Below, in pieces: positions 1 to 10,009 of a stretch of 64,000 nt of DNA. Both the position numbers and the translations under genes were made by a program. Source of the stretch: Folioceros fuciformis (Eukaryota; Anthocerotophyta; Anthocerotopsida; Anthocerotales); the NCBI GenBank assembly GCA_049999805.1, contig JBNGIO010006379.1:508276-572275 (forward strand), read 5' to 3'. Under the pieces are notes generated by a model, which searched no databases, was not told where the DNA came from, and saw nothing but the letters and a program-made list of their open reading frames with translations. Each line of letters opens with the position of its first letter. Position 1 is the first letter of the stretch.

Positions 1-36
1 ATTTGAAGTTTATAGATAATTATTACTACTTTTATA

Positions 37-1047
37 ATGAAATTAATTGATGTTAAATCATTATACTTGGTCTTAATATTGGGATTAATATACTTGGTCA
101 GATTTCGATTTAGGAAGATCATGTGTTTCTTCAAACGCAAGTATAAAAGTGGAGGTACTAGAGGATATGAGCATGAAGATAGAATAAATTCTTTCGAGCA
201 ATCGACTCATGCCCATGAAGACAAACTCAAATATAAAAGTGGAGGCACCAAAGGATATGAGCATGAAGATAGAACAAATTCTTTCATACAACCAACTCAT
301 GTACTTCAAGAAGAAAAAAATTCTTTCAAGCAACCAACTCATGCGCATGCACACCAACAATGTGATTATCAAATCATCAAAGTCAAAGGTGATGGAAATT
401 GTCTCTTTCGTTCAATATCACTTGGACTAATAAACAAAGAGAAAAATTTATTTGAAAGCAGATTATATAGAACTCTAATAAAGGGCAAGGGCAAAAAACT
501 AAAAATCAACGACAAAAACCATCCCCAAAATCTTAAAAAAGAAAAACTTGTTAATTCTTTAGAAAAGTCTAATGTGAAAGAGCTGTACCAATTCATTGAT
601 TTTGAACAGGCATACGAAGAATTAGACCTTGCATATCTAGTACGAGAACATGCAGAGGATGAGGCAGATGAAGAATTAAAGCTCGCAAATCTATTACGAG
701 AACGTGCAATGGATGAGTTATTAAAGTATCGTGAAATGTATGAATGGATTGTGGAAGGAAATTTTGATGATTATATAGAGAGGATGAGACAATCAAGACA
801 ATGGGGTGGTGAGTTAGAATTGAAGATGCTTGCGATCTTGTTAAGGCTACCCATAGCTGTTTATGTAGATTGTGCTAATGGCATTTGGAAAGCTTCTGAA
901 TACAAACCTAATGTCTTATTCAATGTGGAAAACAACTCAAAACACAAGCGATGTATATGTGATGATGAGACAACTATATGCAACAATCATACAATAAATC
1001 TATGGTACGATGGTAAAGAACATTACAACTTTCTTATGTTCTATTAA
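37..1047 (+). CDS. OTU-domain cysteine protease-like protein with N-terminal membrane anchor
   Basis: 336 codons, ATG to TAA. The C-terminal two thirds look like an OTU deubiquitinase: GDGNCLFRSIS carries the catalytic Asp119/Cys122 pair, WGGELELKMLAILL (about residues 263-276) is the usual middle block, and the end has the catalytic-type HYNF with His329. OTU enzymes cleave ubiquitin or ubiquitin-like conjugates. Residues 8-21 are hydrophobic and followed by a very basic stretch, suggesting an N-terminal signal anchor. Residues 35-53 and 65-83 form a direct repeat (KYKSGGT..GYEHEDR..NSF), and a third partial copy (NSFKQPTHA) follows. A second internal repeat of acidic type (EELDLAYLVRE / EELKLANLLRE) interrupts the OTU fold. 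The gene is AT-rich, unlike the window's GC-rich genes, and sits beside repeats, so a transposon-borne OTU gene is possible. Only 36 bp lie upstream, so an earlier exon outside the window cannot be excluded. Confidence 0.6.
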   Translation: MKLIDVKSLYLVLILGLIYLVRFRFRKIMCFFKRKYKSGGTRGYEHEDRINSFEQSTHAHEDKLKYKSGGTKGYEHEDRTNSFIQPTHVLQEEKNSFKQPTHAHAHQQCDYQIIKVKGDGNCLFRSISLGLINKEKNLFESRLYRTLIKGKGKKLKINDKNHPQNLKKEKLVNSLEKSNVKELYQFIDFEQAYEELDLAYLVREHAEDEADEELKLANLLRERAMDELLKYREMYEWIVEGNFDDYIERMRQSRQWGGELELKMLAILLRLPIAVYVDCANGIWKASEYKPNVLFNVENNSKHKRCICDDETTICNNHTINLWYDGKEHYNFLMFY

Positions 1048-1997
1048 ACAGAGCATTGAGCCTTGTATTGAGCATCTAGTCATAGATTACCTTGACTAGG
1101 TTTTTTCTTTCTTAATAAAATTTACCTATTTTAAGTTAATATTTTTCAATCTTCATTATAAATGGTAAATATTAGAATGTGATCATAGCCTTGGATTCAA
1201 TCCCCTCCAAGGTGATATTGTTTTAAACTCTAGACTATGTAACTAAGTAAGAGGTACAGCTCACCTTACTTTAATAGTGAAAATATGATACACAGTTATT
1301 TGTTTTCTAGTTTTTTGGTGTTACGACCACTAGGAGCCACCAGCCTGTGACGGCCCAAAGCCAGGAGACAAAGCCATGCAGCTACCGCCGAAACTAGGAG
1401 ATGAAGACTTGCGGCCATCACTAGCCTAAGCCAAGAGACGAAGCTAAGCAGCCACCACTAGCCTGAGGCCAGGAGATGAAGACCTACAGCCACTTAGAAC
1501 CCGGCTTAGGTCACCAGACCTAGAGGTACCCACAACCAGTCCCGTCTCGTAAGAAGAACTCAACGGAACAGATAGCGACACATTCAACAACCTTAACTTA
1601 GTTTTTTCGACACTTAAACTAGTAAATAGGGCATTTACTGACTTAGACTAGAAAAGGGGTTAATTTTCCATTTATTGTGGTAGTTAGGCGTAACCTGAAC
1701 AGACTTCCCAGTCTGTTGCTAGATGCTTCTTGGTAGGACACAAGCCAGCCCTTCTTGTACTATGGACCCTAAGGAATCTACAGCCATTTTTGCTGAAGGC
1801 TGTAGATCCTTGCCGTGACATTTGGTATATTGTTTTTTTATTTCCTAACGCGTTGATACCATCACACGCTAAAAACAATAGCAAACCTAATACTATTCTC
1901 ACACGCATTTGAGTGCTAGAGATGTATGGCAAGAAGAATATTTATGTTGCCCTTTGCCACCTAATAGGAGAAGCTTATATGTCGTGTGCATAGGTTT

Positions 1998-2097
1998 NNN
2001 NNNNNNNNNNNNNNNNNNNNNNNNNNNNNNNNNNNNNNNNNNNNNNNNNNNNNNNNNNNNNNNNNNNNNNNNNNNNNNNNNNNNNNNNNNNNNNNNN
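1998..2097. other. Assembly gap, 100 N
   Basis: A run of exactly 100 N, the usual placeholder for a gap of unknown size. The flanking sequences do not overlap each other. Confidence 0.98.
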
Positions 2098-2395
2098 ACT
2101 TAAAACTAGGAAATAAAATGAAACTAGGATTAGTAAGAAGAGTAAAAGTAGTAGGAAGAGAATCTCAAATGTAGCAACATTAGCTTTTATAGAGATAATG
2201 GTCTTGTTATATATACGACATGTCACATTCATGCATAATTTAGTAATTAACAATTGATTTTATTCATTCCACACCACTTCGTGCATACATTTATTATTGC
2301 ATTTTAGTTTTGCAGCTCCATAAAGTTGGAGTGTTGCTTTCTTTGAATTAATCAAATGCACCATACTTCAAACATTTACCATCCATTGCCTCTCA

Positions 2396-2538
2396 CATTA
2401 CACAAAGTTGTAGCCTAGGTTCTCATTGCACAAAGTTGTAGCCTAGGTTCTCATTGCACAAAGTCGTAGCCTAGGTTCTCATTGCACAAAGTTGTAGCCT
2501 AGGTTCTCATTGCACAAAGTTGTAGCCTAGGTTCTCAT
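2396..2538. repeat. 28-bp tandem repeat, five full copies, ending in a gap
   Basis: Five contiguous copies of a 28-base unit start at 2396, 2424, 2452, 2480 and 2508. They differ by one or two bases and share the core AAAGTTGTAGCCTAGG. The next copy is cut by the gap at 2539, so the array is probably longer than assembled. There are no unique spacers between copies. Confidence 0.95.
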
Positions 2539-2638
2539 NNNNNNNNNNNNNNNNNNNNNNNNNNNNNNNNNNNNNNNNNNNNNNNNNNNNNNNNNNNNNN
2601 NNNNNNNNNNNNNNNNNNNNNNNNNNNNNNNNNNNNNN
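2539..2638. other. Assembly gap, 100 N
   Basis: A placeholder gap that interrupts the 28-bp tandem array. The array's true length is unknown. Confidence 0.98.
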
Positions 2639-3324
2639 AGTATGTTCTTATGATAAAGCTTGATTGCAATATACAATTTAGGTAAATTTGGGAAGAATTC
2701 ACATTTGAGTATTCATTTCATGGTTAAAGTTTCGATACTAATATATTGTGTGTACACATACCTGAATCAAAACCTCGTCACATAGTGTATATAGGAGCTC
2801 GTGATATGAAGAAAACCCACATTTTCTAACTAATGAGAACATAAAACCCTAGATTGCATCCTAGGTGGTAATAAGTTGCCCCCTAATACAACAACGTACT
2901 AGATGGAACCTCAAGTTAATGATGGCACCCCCACAATTGCATTTAGAGAGAAAAAAAGTCAAAGAGTGGACTAAATCCAAGCAAAATCTCAATGCAGTAA
3001 CAAAAGTTATTGGTGCAATTTGAAATGCTTAAATGCAAGGTGAAGGCAAAAGCTAAGAGCTTGCTCTTTTTCCTGAAGAAGAGGAGATATGAGCTTGAGA
3101 AGATTTGGGGATGGATAAGTCCAAAAGAAGGGCCTTCTGTACTTGCGCATACTATTTTTCTTGCTGGAATAGTTATGATATTCAAACACTAACTCTTTAT
3201 TACCACACAAGATAGGGGTTAGTATAATCACAAGTTAATATGTTTATGAGTTAGGTGAAAACTATTAAAAATATTTTTTATATGTTTCGTTGCTCTCTCA
3301 CAACAGTTATCTTATCTTATGTGT

Positions 3325-3498
3325 CCCTCTTATGCTCATATGCTCTTACTTCTTGCTACGATCTAATCCTACAATATCATAATACATTGCAACAACACAT
3401 TATGGTATCTGAGTAGAGGTGCCTCCTCTTATGCTCATGTGCTCTCGCTTCTTGCTATAATCTAATCCTACAATGCCACAGTGCATTGCAACAACATG
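3325..3498. repeat. Direct repeat pair of about 75 bp
   Basis: Two diverged copies, about 3325-3398 and 3424-3498. They share CTCTTATGCTCAT, then ATCTAATCCTACAAT, then GCATTGCAACAACA-type ends. Function unknown. Confidence 0.75.
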
Positions 3499-3668
3499 AT
3501 GTTTCTTAGAGGGAGGCCTAAAGACCCCTCAACCCTTTTCGGAGAAGAAGGTGAAAGAAGACAAGGTTGCCCAATCCTCCAAAGATAAAGAGTCTCTCTG
3601 TTACTAACCAACACCTATAAAAGAAAAGCCCGCTTCTTGATACATGAGATGAAATCCTTTGTAAGACG

Positions 3669-3958
3669 GAGTCATGAAGTGAAAACCAAGAGGCCAAAAT
3701 TGGAGCCAATTGCGAGAAGGGTCTAGTGAGTCATGGAGCGAAAACTAAGAGGCCAAAATTAGAGCCAATTGCAAGAAGACCTTATGGAGTCATGGAGCAA
3801 AAACAAGAGGCCAAAATTAGATTCAATTACAAAAAGACTTTGAGGAGTCATGGAGCAAAAACAAGAGACCAAAATTAGAGCCAATTGCAAGGCCTTTGAG
3901 AATTATGGAATGAAAACTAAGAGACTAAAATTAGAGCCCATTGCAAGAAGGCATTGCT
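3669..3958. repeat. About 59-bp tandem repeat, five diverged copies
   Basis: Five head-to-tail copies, each beginning near GAGTCATGGAGC (degraded in the last copy) and containing AGGCCAAAATTAGAGCC and ATTGCAAGAAG. Copies differ by substitutions and 1-3 base indels, so the array is old. No open frame is conserved across it. Confidence 0.85.
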
Positions 3959-4094
3959 ACCAAGGAGATTGGAATTTTATGATTCACACCATACATAACA
4001 TCCTCCATATCTATCACCTACTATGATTTAGAATATATTATGTACCCAAAATTTATTATGAAAATATTATATTTGATTATACCAAAGACCTAGA

Positions 4095-4330
4095 AAAGAA
4101 AACAACTTTCTTTCAACAATGCCTATCCTTCCCTTTGCAAAGAGCATTGGCCAATTCGGTTTTTAGAAGAAAGACCAATGTAGGTTAAGCAGCTCCTTAA
4201 CCGCTTAGCATAGAGCTTTTGTTATTTCAAATCATGAACTTTTGGGGGCAATGTACAATTTCGAGAGTGATATTTGAGGGTGCTAGTCCCCTTTTTAGCC
4301 TTTGATTTTTTTTGTTAGGTGGGCTAGGCC
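4095..4330. repeat. Dispersed repeat shared with 25,055-25,370
   Basis: The motif GCAAAGAGCATTGGCCAAT, a preceding CTTTCTTT..ACAAT tract and a later GATATTT..AGGGT..TAGT.CCCCTTTTT block occur in the same order here and near 25,055-25,370. This suggests two diverged copies of one non-coding or decayed mobile sequence. Confidence 0.6.
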
Positions 4331-4593
4331 CTCCTCACAAAAAAAAACTTATCCCGAGGTTGTCACTAATGGTGTCTTGTACGAAATTGTTATCCGAGCA
4401 TAATTAATGTAAAATTACACCAAGATTGCAGGGCACCATTAATTCAGGGTCTAGGATCTGCTATGACGAGCACAGTGTCGGAACGAGCATATAGGTTTGG
4501 TGAACTTTATGTAGTTGGACAGCGATTGGCCCGTGGATGGCAATTTGATCGGGAACAAGCGCAAGTAATAGCGAGGGCACTACCAAAATCGGA

Positions 4594-5191
4594 ATGCAGG
4601 CTGCAACCATGACAACGTCCTGGAGCTGGAGCTGTCGAGAAGTGAAGGGCAAGCAATTTGCCGTTTCGAGCGGTACCACGTGGGCTAAACCCCAGCCACA
4701 GCAATGTAGATTGAAGCCCGCCGGTCGGGACAGTTCCCTCTGGTTTGCTCAGCAATGCAAGGGCCAAGCGTCTCCACTTCCAGGCGCGACATTGTTGGCT
4801 GCCTACCCACACGGATGTGGCCTAAGAGTGGTGAGGAGGAGGGGTTCGGTTCCCCAAGCAGTAGGTGACGAGGAGCTGCCCACGCCCATTCAGCCTGAGG
4901 AGGTGGGAAAGCCATTTTACACTTCCAAGCTTTTTCGGGTGGGTGTGGTGGTGTTCATCACGCTAGGATTCGTGGACGCAGGGTAGGCGCGCCCTCACCC
5001 AGATTCATGTCCTCCCCTCGCCTCTGGCTCCAACTTATGCCACGTTGCCATCTTGTGGCATTTGCAGATACAGCGGAGACTGGTCCAGGATCGGGGCCAT
5101 AAGCACAGACGTGGAAGCTGCTCTGCGTTTGGCAGCAGTGGTCGTAGTCCCTACGTCTGCACTAGTCCTCTGGTTCATTGCCAAGGGCTGA
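4594..5191 (+). CDS. Small conserved plastid membrane protein (two exons)
   Basis: Exons 4594-4982 and 5068-5191. The intron has GT..TTTGCAG ends, and the join gives GFVDAGYSGDWSRIG, which restores a continuous frame to the TGA at 5189. The predicted protein is about 170 residues. It has a long Ser/Arg/Gln-rich, acid-poor N-terminus typical of a plastid transit peptide, then PFYTSKLFRVGVVVFITLGF as a first membrane span and a second hydrophobic segment (AAVVVVPTSALVLWFIAKG) at the C-terminus. From memory, the GFVDAGYSGDWSRIG signature occurs in a small uncharacterised chloroplast membrane protein family of plants. No function is claimed. The start ATG could also be the next Met (MTTS). Confidence 0.7.
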
Positions 5192-5610
5192 TCACTGTCT
5201 TCGGTGGTGCCACGGAACCCGCACATGCATAGCACAGTCCTCGTATGTACTTCCGTTTTCAGCCTCCTGCTGCAACAGTGATTCCCTGCTACATTGAGTT
5301 TATGCAAGCTACTTCTTGAAACCCTCGAAGAAGCTTCTCGCAGGATTTGGGGCACCAAAGGTGTACGTCTGGTTAACGACTGTGATGTGAAGAAACCGAA
5401 TCCTTACATTGCTAAGCCGTATGGGAAGGCGTGTTACATCAACTGGACCACTTCCCATGGGAGGACACGAGCCATATGGAAGGCTGAGGTTAAATGTGGC
5501 AATGCGCCAGACACACTTCTTCAGAATGTTATGAGAAGTCTCAAAAGAGCTGGAAGGAACAAAACTGGGACATCGTGACAAACAATCTAGACTAACACAC
5601 AGGGCACCGC
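5192..5610. other. Intergenic region between convergent genes
   Basis: This separates the 3' ends of the + strand plastid protein gene and the - strand methyltransferase gene. It probably contains both 3' UTRs. A 94-codon open frame at 5294-5578 has no recognisable domain. Confidence 0.6.
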
Positions 5611-6549
5611 TTACGCACAGAATTGCTGTGACGTAGTGGCGTGAATTTGGAAATGCCACAAGTCTCCCACCTGTTTCACCATGTTGCTCATACAGAGAAA
5701 CTCCTGGCCAAACTGGCGCTCGGAAGGGCGGGATACGTCGTGCAGGAAGATGTCGACATGGCCAGCAGCTGTTCGCGTGCGGGCCATGACCGAGGCGGTG
5801 AAGATGGGGCTCATCCGACCAGGGAAGCTGGCATTCTTGTAGCTTCGAGGCCCGTCGATGAGGATGAGATCCCACTGCACCGACAGCACCTCCCGCGGCA
5901 GATGTGTGGACAATGCCAGGGGGCAGGAAGATGCCTGAATGGGCTGATGGGGCCGGCATTCCCCGCCCCGTCTTTCCCGAGCTGCGGCTAAGAGTCTCTC
6001 TGAATCCCCCAACGTCGTGGTGTAGTCCACCCTGTAGGTTTCTAACTGCGGGTGGCGCTCTCGCATCCGCTCTATCCACTGCTGGCTCTCGTCCAGGAAA
6101 ACCGTCCTCCCTCCATGGTTCAGCGTGGCCCAGAGTAGGCTGTCGTGCCACATTCCGAATACCAGGAAATTGCAGGACGGTCTGCGCAGCAATGCTCCCA
6201 TCACCTCTGCAATCTCCTCCCTCGATTGCTGCGGAACCTGCGGCGTCGTTGCGAAATGCAGCAGAGCTTGGGCCACGTCTTCGGGAAGGGACCCGGAGGC
6301 AGCGCCTGGAGTTAGCACACCTGGGCCTGCGACGACGCTAAATCTTCGCCAGCACTGCCCAACTCCTCCCCCCAACAAACCGGCAGCAGCCAGCCCGAGC
6401 AGCATAAGTAACAGAACGGCTTTGATGAAGAAGGGCACCATCACCATCATAGGACCGAGCTCCCCTTTCCTGACGCTGCTCAGAATCTCACACGGAGGAG
6501 CATGAGCCTGAGCTTTACCATTACGGATCGCATACTGTTCGTGCGACAT
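5611..6549 (-). CDS. DUF579 family glucuronoxylan 4-O-methyltransferase-like
   Basis: Single exon, 312 codons. Residues 38-60 form one membrane span near the N-terminus (type II Golgi topology). The DUF579/polysaccharide-biosynthesis core follows: FLVFGMWHDSLLW (128-140), FLDE (151-154), WDLILIDGPRSY (226-237), PGRMSPIFTASVMAR (243-257) and FLHDV (268-272), ending in EEFLC/LWHF-type blocks. Known members (GXM, IRX15) transfer a methyl group from S-adenosylmethionine to O-4 of glucuronic acid side chains on xylan or related glycans in the Golgi. Which substrate applies here is inference. The start could also be one of the internal Mets just before the membrane span. The length matches the family. 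Confidence 0.88.
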   Translation of the reverse strand: MSHEQYAIRNGKAQAHAPPCEILSSVRKGELGPMMVMVPFFIKAVLLLMLLGLAAAGLLGGGVGQCWRRFSVVAGPGVLTPGAASGSLPEDVAQALLHFATTPQVPQQSREEIAEVMGALLRRPSCNFLVFGMWHDSLLWATLNHGGRTVFLDESQQWIERMRERHPQLETYRVDYTTTLGDSERLLAAARERRGGECRPHQPIQASSCPLALSTHLPREVLSVQWDLILIDGPRSYKNASFPGRMSPIFTASVMARTRTAAGHVDIFLHDVSRPSERQFGQEFLCMSNMVKQVGDLWHFQIHATTSQQFCA

Positions 6550-7204
6550 TGCCGTGGATCTAGAGCAGCAGTGACGGCAGAAGAGAATCCACCCGCCTGT
6601 TGCACGTTTGGGTCGGCCAACAAAGGGCCGAACGAAGCCTGTGAATTCAACCCTCAGTCTTCAGACATGCACTCTCGGGGGCCAGGCATCCATATTTTCA
6701 ACGTGGCGCGACGGTGCCCATGGCCCACCGTCGCTCGCTCCGATTCTCTGCGCCTTCCCGTGAATTGCCAATGCCGTCACTCTCCCGCAAGCAGCCAAAA
6801 CGTTGCCGCACTCTTTATGCTTCAACGGTCCACAGCAGGCCACCTCGTGCACCAGTTCCTGCAACAGCATCTACGTTGCAGTGCAGGGTCTCCAGACTGC
6901 CGAGTGCGAAGACCTGGTCGATGAAGAAGAGTACACTAGACATGTCCATCCGAGGGTGAGATCTACCATAAGGAACCATCAGCACGCTTCCACGAAGAGG
7001 CGCGGAATGCTTGCCCTGATTTCGGCCACTGGCCGCCCCACGGGTGCGGTGGAGGACTGGGAATTCTTAATTGGTGCGAATTAGGTCCTGCGACAGATAA
7101 GCTATTCCCTTGTTCACCTCATGTGGTCGGCATTGCATCGGAATCCGGGGACAAATTACTGCAAGGGCATGGAGCTTTGATTTGTCTTGTTAAGAATACA
7201 GTAT
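6550..7204. other. Upstream region of the DUF579 gene; no gene seen
   Basis: This lies between the 5' end of the DUF579 gene and the 3' end of the lipase gene, both on the minus strand. It probably holds the promoter and 5' UTR of the former and the 3' UTR of the latter. Several short open frames in all phases carry no domain. Confidence 0.55.
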
Positions 7205-9595
7205 CTACAGGCTTCTCTTGCCTCCAGTCATTTTCGTCTGCACAAGCTCCAACAGTGCTATGTAGTAGAAGTCCTCCATGTGCTGCATGATAGCACTGCC
7301 GTCCCTGATGGACTTAAACATGGCTACCTCTATGTGGATCAACTTCTCCAGCAGCTGCATATCGCCTCTCACTACCTCTTCTATGATGTAGACAGGGCAC
7401 ACTTCGCCAATAGTGTCTCCTCTGTAGCCATCTTCCAACAGGTCCATAGTCTCTTCCTGGCCCAGCAGGTTAATACCCTTCGCCAAGTAGATGGGCTCCG
7501 CTACATGGCGATAGCCCATGACTCTCGGCACAGTCGGGATGATGTCTCGATGGTTTACGACGCGCCAGCTGTCTTTTACTAGCTCATTGTATTGCTCCAC
7601 AAAGGCCCTGTTCCCCACTCTGGGAGAGCCATAGTTATACATGGATACGCTCATCACGCCGGCCTTTGCGAGTTTGGTCTTGGCAAGCTCCAGCGCATAC
7701 AGTGTGGCAAGGGCTCCACCAAGGCTGTGCCCAGTCACATACACGTGCCAGGGCACATCACATGTGCTGTCATCAGGATTGCTGCCCGTTTGCACTATGT
7801 CCTGAATAATTGCACGCAGACGTGGTCTAACAGAATCGTATGCGGTCAAAAAACCGCTGTGCACCAACATTTCATTGTTGCTGCATCCTCCGCCCACTCT
7901 TTCTGGGTTCAACTCGGTGGGCACGAGCATGAGATCAGTCTGAACATCTCTCCACTTTGTCTGCTCTGTTCCTCGGAAGGCAACAACGACTCGTTTCCGT
8001 CTGTCGTCCCTCCACACAGCGACTTGAGTGTCTGTTCTCTTGTTTTCCACAAAGCAAATTTTGTCAAACTCAGACTTCACAAAACTTCGGCTTCCAGATG
8101 CAGTGGCCAGCATTGCCCAAGCCTCCATTGCACTTTCAGCTCTCTTGAAGATGTCTCTTGTAGCTTGCGCCCTTGCTACATTTCCTCCAGATGGATCATG
8201 GCTCTCTATACCTTGATCTTCGCTGTGACGGGCTATGCCCTCATTCAAGGCTCCCGTTCCGGCCAAGTTTTGCATCATCCATGAGCCAAGAATTTCTTCC
8301 GTTTGATGGAGGGTCTTCCTGGATACCTGCTGCAAGTCTGAAGGAGTTAAGGTTGTGACAGATGGTGTACCCCTCATTTTACCACCCTCCTGCTCACCAG
8401 GTAAAGCTAGCCCACTTTCGACATATTGAGCTTCCGCCTTGGCCTGAGACTCTAGACCAATGGCCATCATCTTGTCATCAAGTTGCCAGTTAGACAAATC
8501 GATTCTTGGACGGTCTACAGTCCCTAATCGGAAGAACTCAATCGCCCGACTGACTGCACTGCCCACTGGCTGAAAATACTTCCAATCAAGGTCATCACTA
8601 GCAGAACCCTTCCCATCATTTTTTGAGCCAAAGGAGGTTGCTGTTTTGTCTTCTGGGCCACCACTGAGCTGGCTCGAAGGGTACAACCCGAAAGCTGAAC
8701 TAACGAAGTCCCGTGCTTTGATACCTTGTTTCCCAAACACTGCTCTGATTGCAGAATCCAACATTTCACTTTTCAGAAGCTCTGACAGCAGGTTAATCCC
8801 CCATCCACGATTCTCAAGATCCAACTGCTCAAACGTTTTGTACTGGACCTCAATAGTCACAACACCTCCACCACCAATACCTTCAAGCTGAACTTCCAAC
8901 GCGTGCTTCTCCCCATCGGCAAAGGGCTCCAAAGTGACACTCGTGTTGCCCAGCCTCCTGTGTGCAGTGATGATGTTGGCATCCCAGGCAGCAATGCTGA
9001 GAAGTTGACTGCTTGGATCCTTCACATTCAGGCTAAATTCCTCGTTCCACACGGGCTTCAGAGTAGCCCAACAGGTTTTACTCCGTGCGACAATTCCTCC
9101 AATGTTGAATACCACGTAAGGATCGCTTGTCCCCCACAGATCTAGGCCAGGTAGGTCGGTCCCCCCTTTGAGCTTGACTTTCAGCAGTCCCTTGTACACT
9201 TCCCTGAGAAATTGGCTATCGGTATAGGTGACCTCACAATCAATAGCGTCTACTTCCCTGATACCAGCGTTCTCCGGGGGAGTGTTGTACGACTCAAAAG
9301 CAAAACCTGCAAGGAGCACTGCCAAATCCAGGTCGAAGCAGGGCCGATGCTCACATCCTTCCCGCAGAGTCTCTCTTCCCAGTGAAGTGAAATCAGACCC
9401 AGCTCTAACAGGCCCCTCATTGCCGTCCACACTCAACCAGGGTTTGTGTACTAGAGAACTGCCGTAGAAAAGCCTTTCTCCCTTCCCACCTCTCCTGGAA
9501 CTGGACGCCACATTGTTAGGCGACAGACGACACCCAAAGGATTTGCTGTGAAAACATTGGAACGGACCTGTACTCGGCATAGAAAGGGCAGCCAT
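7205..9595 (-). CDS. Plastid-targeted C2-domain class 3 lipase
   Basis: Single exon, 796 codons from the ATG at 9595; an in-frame GTG four codons upstream was rejected as a start. The first 40 or so residues are Ser/Arg-rich with few acids, like a chloroplast transit peptide. A C2 domain covers about 134-254 (LLKVKLKGGTDLPGLDLWG, SDPYVVF, KPVWNEEF, AWDAN). The class 3 lipase domain covers about 510-720: VVVAFRGTE, GHSLGGALATL with nucleophile Ser624, YGSPRVGN, HRDIIPTVP with Asp684, and His697 in YRHVAEP. C2 domains usually dock on membranes, often with calcium, and class 3 lipases hydrolyse acyl-glycerol or galactolipid esters. A galactolipid or phospholipid lipase acting at plastid membranes is inferred. 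The linker at 255-480 is of unknown fold. Confidence 0.87.
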   Translation of the reverse strand: MAALSMPSTGPFQCFHSKSFGCRLSPNNVASSSRRGGKGERLFYGSSLVHKPWLSVDGNEGPVRAGSDFTSLGRETLREGCEHRPCFDLDLAVLLAGFAFESYNTPPENAGIREVDAIDCEVTYTDSQFLREVYKGLLKVKLKGGTDLPGLDLWGTSDPYVVFNIGGIVARSKTCWATLKPVWNEEFSLNVKDPSSQLLSIAAWDANIITAHRRLGNTSVTLEPFADGEKHALEVQLEGIGGGGVVTIEVQYKTFEQLDLENRGWGINLLSELLKSEMLDSAIRAVFGKQGIKARDFVSSAFGLYPSSQLSGGPEDKTATSFGSKNDGKGSASDDLDWKYFQPVGSAVSRAIEFFRLGTVDRPRIDLSNWQLDDKMMAIGLESQAKAEAQYVESGLALPGEQEGGKMRGTPSVTTLTPSDLQQVSRKTLHQTEEILGSWMMQNLAGTGALNEGIARHSEDQGIESHDPSGGNVARAQATRDIFKRAESAMEAWAMLATASGSRSFVKSEFDKICFVENKRTDTQVAVWRDDRRKRVVVAFRGTEQTKWRDVQTDLMLVPTELNPERVGGGCSNNEMLVHSGFLTAYDSVRPRLRAIIQDIVQTGSNPDDSTCDVPWHVYVTGHSLGGALATLYALELAKTKLAKAGVMSVSMYNYGSPRVGNRAFVEQYNELVKDSWRVVNHRDIIPTVPRVMGYRHVAEPIYLAKGINLLGQEETMDLLEDGYRGDTIGEVCPVYIIEEVVRGDMQLLEKLIHIEVAMFKSIRDGSAIMQHMEDFYYIALLELVQTKMTGGKRSL

Positions 9596-9610
9596 TCGTC
9601 CTGTCACACG

Positions 9611-9714
9611 CTTTAGCCAGATACAGCTCTACACATTTCCTGAGCACAATCCCGTCCCCATGCTTTAGCCAGATACAGATCTGCACATTTCCTGAGCACA
9701 ATTCCGTCCCCGGA
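9611..9714. repeat. 52-bp tandem duplication just upstream of the lipase start
   Basis: Copies 9611-9662 and 9663-9714 differ at a few positions and share TTTAGCCAGATACAG and CATTTCCTGAGCACAAT. The duplication starts 16 bp upstream of the lipase ATG on its strand, so it lies within the likely 5' UTR or promoter. Confidence 0.9.
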
Positions 9715-10009
9715 AGCTCGTTTCAGTAAGGGTAGTAGCTTCAGGGGTCCCGTCACGTATGACTGACAACTTGAGACGGGTGACATGGACTCCGCAATGT
9801 CACGAGGCACATATGGAACGACTATGGTTCCTTCACACCGACCTGGCGGTCCTCATTTCCCAGGGGCCCACATACATGATAAGCACTGGGATTCTGTAGT
9901 TTCTACCTCATAACATGATAAAGAATGCCCCTGTCCATAATGCCGCGGCAAGAGCCGGCTCCCGTCGGCTTGTTCAGCAGGGTTTTGCACTTTGCGAGCT
10001 CGCGGTCAG

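Larger units (their letters stand above)
1048..4593. other. AT-rich repetitive intergenic region
   Basis: No convincing gene is seen. The stretch is filled with short-period repeats (entered separately), two assembly gaps and AT-rich single-copy sequence. Around 1338-1500 there are about four imperfect copies of a roughly 38-base GC-richer unit containing the motif CCAGGAGA(T/C)GAAG. The few short open frames have no recognisable domains. Confidence 0.6.

Noticed and set aside
2396-2538. Possible CRISPR-like array
   Set aside because: The copies are contiguous with no unique spacers, and the DNA is nuclear plant sequence.
5294-5578. 94-codon plus-strand ORF
   Set aside because: No recognisable domain and it lies in the 3' region between convergent genes.
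5309-6151. 280-codon minus-strand ORF overlapping the DUF579 gene
   Set aside because: It is a shifted frame over the GXM-like coding region, without domain matches. The overlapping frame encodes the complete DUF579 protein.
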